A stretch of DNA of 64,000 nucleotides from an uncultured Bacteroidia bacterium (GTDB lineage: Bacteria > Bacteroidota > Bacteroidia > Bacteroidales > UBA932). Positions within the stretch are counted from its first letter, which is position 1. Every line of letters begins with the position of its first letter. The notes under the pieces are model-generated. The model saw only the letters and a list, made by a program, of their open reading frames with translations. It was not told the DNA's origin and did no database searches. The position numbers and the translations under genes were made by a program. The stretch spans positions 1-64,000 of the forward strand of contig CADCJX010000006.1 in NCBI GenBank assembly GCA_902801885.1, written 5' to 3'. Shown piece by piece: positions 34,311 to 43,881 of the stretch.

Positions 34311-36695
34311 TTAGAAGTACTCTTCGGTATTGTTGTCGAAGGAAGGCTCGGCAGGGCGCTCCTTGGGAGCATTGTTCCTCTGGCCGAAGCTGCGGCGCTC
34401 ACCGCCGTTGCGACGGTCGTTGCCACCATTCCTGTGTTCTCCGCCATTGTGACGCTCACCGTTGCCATGGCGGTCATTGCCATGACCATTGCCTCCACGG
34501 CGCTCGCCACCGTTGTTACCTCCGTTGCCATTGCCACGGGGACGGCGGGTAGGCTCCACATAGCCTTCCGGCTTGGGCTGGAGGGCTCTCATCGAAAGCC
34601 TCATCTTGCCGGTCTTCTGGTCGATTTCAAGCAGCTTGACGTCGACTTCCTGTCCGACTGAAAGGACATCCTCTACATTCTCGGTCTTGTTCCAGGCGAT
34701 TTCAGAGACATGGAGAAGGCCTTCCTTGCCAGGAAGGATCTCGACGAAAGCTCCGAACTCGAGGATGGAAACGATCTTGCCATGATAAGTCTGTCCGACC
34801 TCGGGGACGGCACAGATACCCATGATCCAGTCGTAAGCCTTCTGCATGGCCTCTGCGTCGTTGGTGGCGATGTCCACGATACCCTTTCCGTCGACCTCGT
34901 CGATGTTGACGACAGCACCGGTCTCAGCCTGGATCTTCTGGATGGTCTCTCCACCCTTTCCGATGACGGCACCGATGAATTCCTTGGCGATCTCGAAGGA
35001 CTTGATCCTGGGAACGAAGGGCTTGTAGTCCTCGCGAGGCTGGTCGATGCACTTCATCATCTCACCCATGATGTGCATCCTGCCTTCGTGGGCCTGCTTG
35101 AGGGCCTTGGCAAGTACTTCATAGGAAAGTCCGTCGACCTTGATGTCCATCTGGGTAGCGGTGATACCGTCCTTTGTTCCAGCCACCTTGAAGTCCATGT
35201 CACCGAGATGGTCCTCGTCACCGAGGATGTCGGTCAGGATGGCATAGCGGCCGTTAGGATCCTTTTCGTCAGTGATGAGACCCATTGCCACACCGGCGAC
35301 GGGCTTGCTGATCTTGACACCGGCGTCCATCAGGGCGAGGCAACCGCCACAGATTGAAGCCTGGGAAGACGAACCGTTGGACTCAAGGATATCGGAAACG
35401 ACGCGGACTGCGTAAGGGAATTCGGGAGCCTGGGGCATGACGGCCTTGAGGGCCCTGTAAGCCAGGTTACCATGACCGATCTCGCGGCGTCCTACGCTGC
35501 GCTGGGGCTTCGCCTCACCGGTAGCGAAAGGAGGGAAATTATAGTGGAGCATGAACTGCTGGTCACCCTGGATGAGGACCTCGTCCATTTCCTTCATGTC
35601 AAGCTTGGTACCGAGGGTGACGGAGGCAAGGGCCTGGGTCTCACCGCGGGTGAATATTGCCGAACCGTGGGCGCAAGGCAGATAATCGACCTCGCACCAG
35701 ATAGGACGGACCTCGGTAGTGTGACGGCCGTCGACGCGGAGACCCTCGTCAAGGACCAGGTTGCGGAGGGCTTCCCTCTGCTCGTGGCCGAAATAACGGT
35801 CGATCATCATCTTCTTCTCCTCGGCTTCCTCTTCGGTAAGTCCGAGAGACTCTATGCATTCTGCCTTGATAGCCTCGAAACCGTCCTCACGCTCATGCTT
35901 GGGCTTTGCGGACTTGGCAAGGGCATAGCACTTGTCGTATGCGAACTCGTGGACCTTCTTGCGGATCTCCTCGTCTTCCTCATCATGAGGATAGTCACGC
36001 TTGTTCACGTCAGTTCCAAGCTCTGCCATGAGTTCCTTCTGGACGCGGCAGTGCTTCTTGATCTCTTCGTGGGCAAACTTGATGGCGTCGAGCATCACAT
36101 CCTCGGGGACTTCCTTCATCTCTCCCTCGACCATCATGATGTTCTCCTCGGTAGCGGCGACCATGAGCTCAAGGTCGGCTTTCTCCATCTCGGAGAAGGT
36201 GGGGTTGATCACGAAATTGCCATCGATGCGGCACACCCTGACCTCAGAAATAGGACCACCGAAAGGAAGGTCGGAGGTAGCGAGGGCGCAAGAGGCTGCG
36301 AGTCCGGCGAGAGCATCCGGCTGGATGTCCTTCTCGGCGGAAATAAGGTTCACATTGACAAAAACTTCCAGATGGAAATCATCCGGCCAGAGAGGGCGGA
36401 TGGGGCGGTCCACCAGGCGGGAGATGAGCACCTCGTAGTCAGAGGGACGGCTCTCGCGCTTGAGGAAACCTCCGGGGAAACGTCCAGCGGAGTAGTATTT
36501 TTCCCTGTAATCAACGGTGAGGGGCATGAAATCGGTCCCCTCCTTCACTTCTTTGGCGCAGGTAACGGTGGCGAGGAGCATGGTGCCTCCCATCTTGACA
36601 ACTGCGGAACCGGCTGCCTGCTTGGCGAGTTTTCCGGTCTCGATCTCGATTATCCGGCCGTCGGACAACTCGATCTTCTTTGTAACAACGTTCAT
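34311..36695 (-). CDS. pnp: polyribonucleotide nucleotidyltransferase (PNPase)
   Basis: The 794-residue phosphorolytic 3'-5' exoribonuclease has two RNase PH domains (the second around '[16 protein letters not shown]' type motifs, near residues 315-560), a helical linker, a KH domain ('[16 protein letters not shown]') and an S1 domain ('[18 protein letters not shown]'). The start at 36695 ([14 protein letters not shown]) fits the family; a further upstream ATG adds 16 unrelated residues. After the S1 domain is a roughly 75-residue tail rich in Gly, Asn, Arg and His. It follows rpsO after a terminator-like hairpin, in the same rpsO-pnp order as in E. coli. Confidence 0.96.
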   Translation of the reverse strand: MNVVTKKIELSDGRIIEIETGKLAKQAAGSAVVKMGGTMLLATVTCAKEVKEGTDFMPLTVDYREKYYSAGRFPGGFLKRESRPSDYEVLISRLVDRPIRPLWPDDFHLEVFVNVNLISAEKDIQPDALAGLAASCALATSDLPFGGPISEVRVCRIDGNFVINPTFSEMEKADLELMVAATEENIMMVEGEMKEVPEDVMLDAIKFAHEEIKKHCRVQKELMAELGTDVNKRDYPHDEEDEEIRKKVHEFAYDKCYALAKSAKPKHEREDGFEAIKAECIESLGLTEEEAEEKKMMIDRYFGHEQREALRNLVLDEGLRVDGRHTTEVRPIWCEVDYLPCAHGSAIFTRGETQALASVTLGTKLDMKEMDEVLIQGDQQFMLHYNFPPFATGEAKPQRSVGRREIGHGNLAYRALKAVMPQAPEFPYAVRVVSDILESNGSSSQASICGGCLALMDAGVKISKPVAGVAMGLITDEKDPNGRYAILTDILGDEDHLGDMDFKVAGTKDGITATQMDIKVDGLSYEVLAKALKQAHEGRMHIMGEMMKCIDQPREDYKPFVPRIKSFEIAKEFIGAVIGKGGETIQKIQAETGAVVNIDEVDGKGIVDIATNDAEAMQKAYDWIMGICAVPEVGQTYHGKIVSILEFGAFVEILPGKEGLLHVSEIAWNKTENVEDVLSVGQEVDVKLLEIDQKTGKMRLSMRALQPKPEGYVEPTRRPRGNGNGGNNGGERRGGNGHGNDRHGNGERHNGGEHRNGGNDRRNGGERRSFGQRNNAPKERPAEPSFDNNTEEYF
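34315..34560 (-). repeat. Gly/Asn/Arg/His low-complexity tail of PNPase
   Basis: The coding end of pnp carries irregular repeats such as [19 protein letters not shown]. It resembles an RGG-type RNA-binding, disordered segment and is not part of the conserved enzyme. Confidence 0.8.
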
Positions 36696-36720
36696 TTGAC
36701 TGCTTTTACCGCTTATTCTA

Positions 36721-36767
36721 AAAAAAGAAAGGGTTGGCCGCAACAGGTGCGCGCCAATCCCTTTTTC
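36721..36767 (-). terminator. intrinsic terminator downstream of rpsO
   Basis: On the minus strand, AAAGGGATTGGC pairs with GCCAACCCTTT (one bulged A), closing a 14-base loop, followed by CTTTTTTT. It lies between rpsO and pnp, so pnp would depend on read-through or an unseen promoter; a processing site is also possible. Confidence 0.8.
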
Positions 36768-36783
36768 TGTTCCTATCGTACGA

Positions 36784-37059
36784 TTATCGACGGAGACCGA
36801 GCTCCTTGATGATCTTTCTGTATCTTTCGATGTCCGTCTTCTGGAGATAATCCAGCATCTGACGTCTCTTACCTACGAGGCGGAGAAGGGAACGGCGTGT
36901 AACAACGTCCTTCTTGTTATTCTTCACATGCTCAGTGAGGTGATTGATACGGTAGGAAAATAAAGCAACTTGACTCTCAGGTGAGCCGGTGTCTGTATTA
37001 GACTTCCCGTACTTTGCGAAAATCTCTTGCTTCTTGTCGGCTTCTAAATACTCTGCCAT
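36784..37059 (-). CDS. rpsO: 30S ribosomal protein S15
   Basis: The 91-residue protein has the S15 signature '[28 protein letters not shown]' region and ends GLRR. It binds the central domain of 16S rRNA. The start '[20 protein letters not shown]' is two residues longer than the E. coli protein, which is normal. A consensus promoter lies at 37118-37148, and the 55-base leader starts with a strong hairpin, a good candidate for S15 autoregulation. A terminator hairpin separates it from pnp. Confidence 0.97.
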   Translation of the reverse strand: MAEYLEADKKQEIFAKYGKSNTDTGSPESQVALFSYRINHLTEHVKNNKKDVVTRRSLLRLVGKRRQMLDYLQKTDIERYRKIIKELGLRR

Positions 37060-37087
37060 TTCGCAAAAAATTGATTAAAAATAAACT

Positions 37088-37118
37088 GCAAGCTTTCCGC
37101 ACCGCGCGAAAAGCCTGC
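37088..37118 (-). promoter_or_regulatory. leader hairpin of rpsO, possible S15-binding site
   Basis: On the minus strand GCAGGCTTTTCGC pairs with GCGGAAAGCTTGC (13 pairs, two G-U) around a five-base loop GCGGT. It starts at the predicted transcript start and ends 28 bases before the rpsO ATG. Confidence 0.65.
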
Positions 37119-37148
37119 AAATATACCCATAATTTTCAGAGATTCAAA
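37118..37148 (-). promoter_or_regulatory. promoter of rpsO
   Basis: Minus strand: -33 TTTG at 37148-37145, 19-base spacer, -7 TATATTTG at 37125-37118. This is a full consensus match. Confidence 0.8.
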
Positions 37149-37701
37149 AAATTCTATACTTTCTTAACTCTTTTTCTTTCTTCCGGTGGTCCGGGCAGAC
37201 ACTTTCCAACAAGGCATGGAAGGCTTCCCCATGGTTAGGATGTTTGAGGTGACACAATTCATGGAGGATCACGTAATCCTTCAGGTCATCCGGAAGGCGC
37301 ACAAGATTTAGGTTAAGGTTGATATTACCTTTCCGGGAGCAACTCCCCCAGTTGGAGACATTGTGCTTGATGCGCACCTGGTTATAGGTAAAGGAATATT
37401 TTTCAGCGAGTTCGGCGAGCCTGGCCGGAAGTGTCCTCTTCGCAGCCATCCTCATGGCTTCTATCTCCTCCGGTCCAGGCTGGGGCTGGTCTGCCATCTT
37501 TCTCTTAAGGATCTCCAGTTTTTCCTTCACCCAAGGCTTCCTGGAAATGAACAGGTCAAGCCCTGCACTATACGGCACAAGGTAAGGCATGGTCACGGAA
37601 ACACCTCGCCGCGGACTCACCCGCAGGGTGATCCTCCTTGCCCGCAAGACCTTTCGAAGCACGACCGGGCCCACGTCTGGATCTATGTATGTTTTGTCCA
37701 T
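37144..37701 (-). CDS. YgjP-like zinc metallopeptidase domain protein
   Basis: The 185-residue protein belongs to the YgjP/M48-like family (DUF45). The zinc motif HELCHLKHPNHGEAF near the C-terminus supplies HExxH and a downstream His; 'SNWGSCSRKGNINLNLNLV' before it is the other family hallmark. The start at 37701 (MDKTYIDPD) is preferred over the ATG at 37722, which lies within the promoter region. Cellular targets are not known. It is divergent from the GH78 operon; the stop lies next to the rpsO promoter. Confidence 0.9.
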   Translation of the reverse strand: MDKTYIDPDVGPVVLRKVLRARRITLRVSPRRGVSVTMPYLVPYSAGLDLFISRKPWVKEKLEILKRKMADQPQPGPEEIEAMRMAAKRTLPARLAELAEKYSFTYNQVRIKHNVSNWGSCSRKGNINLNLNLVRLPDDLKDYVILHELCHLKHPNHGEAFHALLESVCPDHRKKEKELRKYRIF

Positions 37702-37719
37702 ATTGCTTCTTATGTTCAA

Positions 37720-37737
37720 CAAAAATAATTAAATTTG
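37720..37737. promoter_or_regulatory. back-to-back -7 boxes (divergent promoters)
   Basis: CAAAAATA at 37720-37727 is a minus-strand TATTTTTG box for the YgjP-like gene. TAAATTTG at 37730-37737 is a plus-strand box 37 bases before the GH78 ATG. They are two bases apart, the same layout as at 32295-32312. Confidence 0.45.
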
Positions 37738-37773
37738 TAATACACCCGAAAACACTAATCAATCAATAACACA

Positions 37774-40377
37774 ATGAAAGCAATGAGATTTTTCCTGATG
37801 AGTTCTGCCGTCGCGGTCATGACTTTCATGGCCGCCTCCTGCAGTACAACTCCTGTAGGTGAGGTCGGGACAAAGATTCCCGCCCTTGATGATTCCGCAT
37901 GGAACGCCTCCAAGTGGATTTCAGTCGCCGACGCCCCGGTGATCACCGGCAAGATTGAAAACGGGAACCGCCGTGCAGCCGACGGAGCCAATTGGTTCAT
38001 GACCACTGTAAAGAATGACAAAAAGGTGACTTCCGCAAAGTGGATGACCGCCGGACTCGGCACCTATGACCTTTACGTCAACGGCAACCTTATCGGCAAG
38101 GAGTTCCTGAAACCGGGATTCACCCACTACGCCAAGACCAAACGTTCTTACACCTACGACATCACGGATGCATTCAAGACATCAGCCGGCGGACAGAATG
38201 TGCTTTCCGCACAAGTGACCCCCGGATGGTGGGCTGACAAGATAGTCACCCCCGGAGGGAACGACGGAATGATCGGAAAGAAATGCGCTTTCAGGGGCGT
38301 ACTCGAACTCACTTTCACCGACGGGACAAAGAAACTCTACGGGACAGACCTTGAAAACTGGAAAGCTGGAATAGCAGGCCCTATCAAGCATGCAGCCATC
38401 TTCGACGGTGAAGAGTATGATGCAAGGATTCCCCAGGGATTCGAGACTCCCGAAAAGTTCTCCGCTCCTGAGGAGAACTCTGAATTCCAGGGAGACATCC
38501 TTCCTTCTGAAGGAGCTGAGATCTACATGCGCGAGGATATCGCCCTCTCGCCCGTCAAGGCCTACGTTTGGAAAGACATAGAGGGAGCCAGCGAAGAAGA
38601 ATACGGCAAAGTCGTGATAACCAAGGAGTTTGCTCCTGGAGAGGAAATGGTCATCCACCAGGGTGAGACTCTGGTAATCGACTTCGGACAGAACGCAGCT
38701 GCCGTGCCATCATTCGTGTTCAAGGCCAAGGAAGGAACGGTGCTCACCTGCCTGCCTTCAGAGCTCCTGAACGACGGTAACGGTGCCAAGAGCCGCGGTA
38801 TGGACGGCCCCGAAGGAAGCTGCCACAGGACAAATCTCCGCATCGCAGACTGGGGAATCAGGCTTGACTACACCTTTGCAGACTCAAAGGATTTTGTCTG
38901 CTACAGGCCGACCCACACCTTCTTCGGCTACAGGCTGATCTCGGTCACCGCCACTGACGAAGTCACCATCAAGTCAGTAGAATCCATTCCTGTGACTTCG
39001 ATTGCCGAAGAGATCGAGACCGGAAAGATCACGACCGGCAACGACCTTATCAACAAACTGATTTCCAACACTGTCTGGGGACAACGTTCCAACTATCTTT
39101 CAGTCCCCACCGACTGCCCTCAGAGGGACGAGCGTCTCGGATGGACAGCCGACACCCAGGTCTTCACTGAGACCGGAACCTTCTTCGCCAACACCGACAA
39201 CTTCTTCCACAAGTGGATGCGTGACATGCGCGACACCCAGAACGAATTCGGTGCCTTCCCCGGAGTCGCCCCTCTTGCCCAGTACGGAGCCGAGAAGACT
39301 TCAATGATGAGGCTCGGATGGGCTGATGCCGGAATCATCGTTCCCTGGACTGTCTGGAAGCAGTTCGGTGACAAATCTATCATCGATGAGAACTGGGAGG
39401 CGATCGACCGCTTCATGAACCACATCAACGACACCAAGTACGACCATAAGACCCTGAGCGCCGAGAACGGAAACTACCAGTGGGCTGACTGGCTAAGCTA
39501 CGAACCCCTCGAGAGCAACGGAGGCGGAGCCTTCACAAGGGATAAGGACGGCAAGAGGATTCCTCTTCCTGACACCTATGTCTACTGGAACTACCTCAGC
39601 GCCTCCTACTGGGCCATCGATGCAGGAATGATGCGCGACATGGCTGCTGCCACAGGACGCGACGCTGCCAAGTACCAGGCTATGGAAGATGCCGCAAGGG
39701 CCTACCTCAAGGCTACATTCCTCGATGGGAAGGGCGGATTCAAGACCCCGATCCTCAACACCATGCAGACTCCTGCCCTCTTCGCCCTCAAGAACCACCT
39801 CGTAGAGGGTGCTGCAAAGGATAACCTGATCGCACGTCTGCGCCAGAATTTCGTCGACCACGGCAACTGCCTGCAGACCGGATTCCTCGGCACTTCCATC
39901 CTGATGGGTACCCTGACCGACAATGGCATGGTGGACATCGCCTACGAGCTCCTCTTCCAGAGGAAGAACCCCAGCTGGCTGTACTCAATCGACAATGGCG
40001 CCACCACCATCTGGGAGCGCTGGAACAGCTACACGCTCGAGTCCGGCATGGGTCCCAAGGGTATGAACAGTTTCAACCACTATGCCTATGGAGCTGTCTG
40101 CGCCTGGATCTGGGAGACCGTGGCCGGCATCGCAGCCGACACAGCACAGCCCGGTTTCAAGCACATCATCATGAAGCCCGTCCCCGACAAGAGACTCGGC
40201 AATGTCGACGCAGAATTCAAGTCAGCGGCCGGCCTGATCAAGAGTGCCTGGAAGTACGAAGGCGACAAGTGGATCTGGGAATTCACAGTTCCCGAAGGTG
40301 CCACCGCCACCGTCACCCTCCCCGGTGAGACCGAGTCAAAGGACTACACTGCCGGAACCTACAAAATTGAAAAGTAA
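37774..40377 (+). CDS. alpha-L-rhamnosidase, GH78, lipoprotein
   Basis: The 867-residue enzyme has a lipoprotein signal (Cys23 in MAASC; the start could also be the ATG three codons later), N-terminal beta domains including an alpha-L-rhamnosidase N region ('YDLYVNGNLIGKEFLKPGFTHY'), the (alpha/alpha)6 catalytic domain with TDCPQRDERLGW (general acid E453) and TTIWERWNSY (E748), and a C-terminal beta domain. 'GWTAD' replaces the usual 'GWTGD' but keeps the Asp. It is shorter than the GH78 at 13664-17329 and lacks its large insert. It is the first gene of the GH78-GH3-GH29 operon; the GH3 gene starts 12 bases after it. Confidence 0.93.
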   Translation: MKAMRFFLMSSAVAVMTFMAASCSTTPVGEVGTKIPALDDSAWNASKWISVADAPVITGKIENGNRRAADGANWFMTTVKNDKKVTSAKWMTAGLGTYDLYVNGNLIGKEFLKPGFTHYAKTKRSYTYDITDAFKTSAGGQNVLSAQVTPGWWADKIVTPGGNDGMIGKKCAFRGVLELTFTDGTKKLYGTDLENWKAGIAGPIKHAAIFDGEEYDARIPQGFETPEKFSAPEENSEFQGDILPSEGAEIYMREDIALSPVKAYVWKDIEGASEEEYGKVVITKEFAPGEEMVIHQGETLVIDFGQNAAAVPSFVFKAKEGTVLTCLPSELLNDGNGAKSRGMDGPEGSCHRTNLRIADWGIRLDYTFADSKDFVCYRPTHTFFGYRLISVTATDEVTIKSVESIPVTSIAEEIETGKITTGNDLINKLISNTVWGQRSNYLSVPTDCPQRDERLGWTADTQVFTETGTFFANTDNFFHKWMRDMRDTQNEFGAFPGVAPLAQYGAEKTSMMRLGWADAGIIVPWTVWKQFGDKSIIDENWEAIDRFMNHINDTKYDHKTLSAENGNYQWADWLSYEPLESNGGGAFTRDKDGKRIPLPDTYVYWNYLSASYWAIDAGMMRDMAAATGRDAAKYQAMEDAARAYLKATFLDGKGGFKTPILNTMQTPALFALKNHLVEGAAKDNLIARLRQNFVDHGNCLQTGFLGTSILMGTLTDNGMVDIAYELLFQRKNPSWLYSIDNGATTIWERWNSYTLESGMGPKGMNSFNHYAYGAVCAWIWETVAGIAADTAQPGFKHIIMKPVPDKRLGNVDAEFKSAAGLIKSAWKYEGDKWIWEFTVPEGATATVTLPGETESKDYTAGTYKIEK

Positions 40378-40389
40378 ACCGCACCTGCA

Positions 40390-42516
40390 ATGCGCAAGGC
40401 TCTCCTTTTAACAGCGGCTTTATTTGTCTGCGCCATATCCTTGGCGCAGACTTATCCTTTCCAAGACAAGAGCCTGAGTCCTGAGGAGCGTGCAGAGGAC
40501 CTGATTTCCCGACTTACAATCGAAGAGAAGACCGGCCTTACGATCAATGCGTCACAGGCCGTTCCTCGCCTTGGTATCAAGGATTATAACTGGTGGAACG
40601 AGGCATTGCACGGAGTAGGAAGGAACGGTTCAGCCACCACCTTCCCGATGCCGATCGGCATGGCAGCCTCCTTTGACGATGAACTGCTTGAGGACGTCTT
40701 CACCGCAGTCAGCGACGAGGCAAGGGTCAAGCACAGGATCGCAGACCAGGAAGGCTCGCACGGCATCTATCAAGGCCTGACTTTCTGGACCCCGAACATC
40801 AACATATTCCGTGACCCTCGGTGGGGGCGCGGGATGGAGACTTATGGGGAAGATCCATACCTGATGGGAAGGATGGGCATGGCGGTTGTCCGCGGCCTCC
40901 AAGGTCCTGATGACAGTCCCGTGCGCAAGCTCCAGGCATGTGCCAAGCATTTTGCAGTCCATTCAGGTCCGGAACCGGAACGTCACCGTTTCGATGCCAG
41001 GCCCGCGAGGCGCGACCTTTATGAGACCTATCTCCCTGCATTCAAGGATCTTGTCACCAAGGCAGGAGTCGAAGAAGTCATGACTGCCTACAACAGCTTC
41101 GAGGGCCAGCCATGCGGAGCCAGCGACTACCTTATTGACACCGTGCTGTACGGGAAATGGGGCTACAAGGGAGTGATCATCTCCGATGCCTGGGCAGTGG
41201 CCGACTTCTTCATGGAAGGCAGGCATGAATATGTAGAAGACCAGGCTACCGCTGCTGCCGTCGCAGTTAAGCATGGTGTGGATGTTGAATGTGGCCATGC
41301 CTATCAGGCAATTCCGGAGGCCATTGAGCGTGGACTTCTTACCGAAGCCGAGCTCGACCGCAACCTGAAAAGAATCATCGTTTCCCGCATCCGCCTCGGA
41401 GAAATCGATGGCCTTGATCCTTGGTCTTCACTGCCAGAAAGCATCGTAGAAGGTCCTGAACACCGGGCTCTTGCACTCAAGATGGCCAGGGAGACAATGG
41501 TGCTTCTTCAGAACCGCGGAGGCATACTTCCCCTTGACCCTGGCGTGAAAGTTGCCCTGGTCGGGCCTAATGCCGACGATGCTGCCATGCAATGGGGGAA
41601 CTACAATCCTATTCCTAAAGAGACCGTAACCCTGCTCGACGCCCTGAAGACCAGACTCGGAGACGTCAAGTACGTAAAGGGCTGCAGCCATCTTGAAGAA
41701 GAAACCCCAACAGAAGAGGTTCTCAAGGAGCTTGAAGGAATCGAAACCGTCATCTTCGCTTCCGGCATATCCTCAACTTACGAAGGAGAGATGGGAGACG
41801 CTGGTGGCTTTCCTGGATTCATGGGCGGGGACCGTACGAGCATCGAACTTCCCGCTGTCCAACGCGAGCTGATCAAATCATTGAAGGAAGCTGGCAAGAA
41901 GATAATCCTGGTCAACTTCAGCGGCTCAGCAATGGCTCTTGTTCCTGAGACCGGAAACTGCGAAGCCATACTCCAGGCCTGGTATCCGGGTCAGGAAGGT
42001 GGGACAGCCATCACCGACGTGCTGTTCGGTGACTACAATCCTTCAGGGAAACTTCCTGTCACGGTCTACAAGGATGACTCCCAGCTGCCTCCTTTCGTAG
42101 ACTACAGCATGAAGGGACGTACCTACCGTTTCTTCACGGATGCCCCCCTCTACCGGTTCGGCTACGGCCTTAGCTACACGTCATTCAAGGTAAGGCGGAT
42201 GCGCATCCGCGACGGGAAGGTGGTCGTCAAGGTCAAGAACACCGGGAAGAGGGACGGAGACGAGGTCATCCAGCTCTATTTGACCAGGCCTGACGACAAG
42301 GAAGGCCCCATCAGGACTCTCCGCGGCTTCAAGAGGGTAAGCATCCCTGCTGGGAAAAAGGTTAAGGTCGAAATCCCCATTTCGGACGAAACCTTCCTCT
42401 GGTGGGATGAGGCCTCTCAGGACATGGTCCCACAGCCCGGGAATTATGTCCTCCAGGTCGGCACTAGTTCCGCCCCGGAAGACCTGCTCAGGCGAAAATT
42501 CCGTTTCACGACTTAA
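40390..42516 (+). CDS. GH3 beta-glycosidase (xylosidase/glucosidase type), exported
   Basis: The 708-residue enzyme has a Sec signal peptide (about 1-19, ending SLAQ), then the GH3 catalytic domain with NWWNEALHGVG, which is frequent in beta-xylosidase/beta-glucosidase GH3 enzymes, 'DPRWGRGMETYGEDP', the nucleophile Asp266 in GVIISDAW, the alpha/beta sandwich domain, and a C-terminal fibronectin III-like domain from about 595. The exact sugar is not readable. It is only distantly like the GH3 at 17341-19593. It sits 12 bases after GH78 and 17 bases before GH29. Confidence 0.93.
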   Translation: MRKALLLTAALFVCAISLAQTYPFQDKSLSPEERAEDLISRLTIEEKTGLTINASQAVPRLGIKDYNWWNEALHGVGRNGSATTFPMPIGMAASFDDELLEDVFTAVSDEARVKHRIADQEGSHGIYQGLTFWTPNINIFRDPRWGRGMETYGEDPYLMGRMGMAVVRGLQGPDDSPVRKLQACAKHFAVHSGPEPERHRFDARPARRDLYETYLPAFKDLVTKAGVEEVMTAYNSFEGQPCGASDYLIDTVLYGKWGYKGVIISDAWAVADFFMEGRHEYVEDQATAAAVAVKHGVDVECGHAYQAIPEAIERGLLTEAELDRNLKRIIVSRIRLGEIDGLDPWSSLPESIVEGPEHRALALKMARETMVLLQNRGGILPLDPGVKVALVGPNADDAAMQWGNYNPIPKETVTLLDALKTRLGDVKYVKGCSHLEEETPTEEVLKELEGIETVIFASGISSTYEGEMGDAGGFPGFMGGDRTSIELPAVQRELIKSLKEAGKKIILVNFSGSAMALVPETGNCEAILQAWYPGQEGGTAITDVLFGDYNPSGKLPVTVYKDDSQLPPFVDYSMKGRTYRFFTDAPLYRFGYGLSYTSFKVRRMRIRDGKVVVKVKNTGKRDGDEVIQLYLTRPDDKEGPIRTLRGFKRVSIPAGKKVKVEIPISDETFLWWDEASQDMVPQPGNYVLQVGTSSAPEDLLRRKFRFTT

Positions 42517-42533
42517 ATAATCATTATCATAAC

Positions 42534-43862
42534 ATGAAAGCACTCAGAACCCTACTTGCAGTAACAGTCATGCTGGCAGCTTCTGCTGCAGCATATTCAC
42601 AGACTTACACCCCCTCGGAGGGGAACCTCCAGGCCAGGAAGGATTTCGTCAACGAACGTTTCGGAATATTCCTGCATTGGGGAATCTATGCATCCTATGC
42701 CCAGGGCGAATGGTACCTGAATAACGGCAAACTCAACAAGGATGAATACGCCAAGGCGGCCAGCGGCTTCTATCCGGCCAGGTACAATGCCGAAGAATGG
42801 GTGAAGGCGTTCAAGGATGCCGGAGCAGGTTATGTCACAATCACCTCCCGCCATCATGACGGCTTCTCCATGTTCGACACCAAGGCCTCGGACTACAACA
42901 TAGTCAAGGCAACTCCCTATGCCCACGATGTCATCAAGGATCTTGACGAGGCCTGCCTGAAGGAAGGTTTGAAACTCCAGTTCTACTATTCAATCCTTGA
43001 CTGGGAACGCGAGGACTACCCTATCGGCAATTCCGGAAAGTTTTCCGGAAGGAAAGGTGACCAGCAGGACTACAACCATTATTTCAATTTCATGAAGGCC
43101 CAGGTCAAGGAACTCCTTACTCAGTACCATACCCGCGCTCTCTGGTTCGACGGCTACTGGGACCATAGGAAGGACGAAGTTCCCTTCGACTGGAGGATGC
43201 CCGAGTTCTACGATTACATCCACTCCATCAACCCTGACTGCCTTATCTGCAACAACCATCACATCGCGCCGATAGACGGTGAGGACTACCAGACCTTCGA
43301 GAGGGATCTGCCCGGAAGGAACACCGCAGGCTTTTCCGAAGGACAGGAAGTAAGTGAGATCATACCTATCGAGATGTGCCAGACCATGAACCATTCATGG
43401 GGGTATTCAGTAGCCGACCAGGACTACAAGTCAGTCGGGACACTCATCCGCTTGCTGGCCCAGTGTGCCTCAATGAACAGCAACCTCCTCCTGAACATAG
43501 GTCCCCAGGCCAACGGAGAGCTTCCGGCTGCAGCTTTGGAGCGCCTCAAGGGCATGGGAGAATGGATGAGGGTCAACGGCGAATCCATCAGGGGATGCGG
43601 CCCCGGTCCTCTTGGCGAGCAGGAGTGGGGAGTCACTACTGCCCCTGTCGAGGGTGGAAAGACCTTCTACCTGCATCTCTTCAAGGATCCCGGCGCTGTC
43701 ATAGAAATACCTGTAGCCAAGAAAGCAAAGGTACTTAGCGTGACTGCACTTGACGGAGGCAAGGCGATCACCACAAAGAAAGTCGGCGAAAAGCTCTTTG
43801 TTACCGTTCCCGGTGAACTTCCCGCCGATTCTGACTATGTCATCAAGGTGACGCTCAAGTAG
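42534..43862 (+). CDS. alpha-L-fucosidase, GH29, exported
   Basis: The 442-residue enzyme cleaves alpha-linked L-fucose. It has a Sec signal peptide (about 1-22), the family motif SRHHDGFSMF, and the nucleophile Asp206 in ALWFDGYWD. The catalytic domain begins 'FGIFLHWGIYASYAQGEWY', and a beta-sandwich C-terminal domain follows from about residue 355. The branch (GH29-A or B) is not clear to me. It is the last gene of the plus-strand glycosidase operon and is convergent with the uronate operon, 19 bases away. No clear terminator is seen between them. Confidence 0.93.
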   Translation: MKALRTLLAVTVMLAASAAAYSQTYTPSEGNLQARKDFVNERFGIFLHWGIYASYAQGEWYLNNGKLNKDEYAKAASGFYPARYNAEEWVKAFKDAGAGYVTITSRHHDGFSMFDTKASDYNIVKATPYAHDVIKDLDEACLKEGLKLQFYYSILDWEREDYPIGNSGKFSGRKGDQQDYNHYFNFMKAQVKELLTQYHTRALWFDGYWDHRKDEVPFDWRMPEFYDYIHSINPDCLICNNHHIAPIDGEDYQTFERDLPGRNTAGFSEGQEVSEIIPIEMCQTMNHSWGYSVADQDYKSVGTLIRLLAQCASMNSNLLLNIGPQANGELPAAALERLKGMGEWMRVNGESIRGCGPGPLGEQEWGVTTAPVEGGKTFYLHLFKDPGAVIEIPVAKKAKVLSVTALDGGKAITTKKVGEKLFVTVPGELPADSDYVIKVTLK

Positions 43863-43881
43863 CTGTCCGAAGAAAGCTCTT

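Noticed and set aside
35472-36809. A 445-codon plus-strand frame opposite pnp and rpsO
   Set aside because: It covers known genes on the other strand and has no recognisable domain, start signal or promoter.
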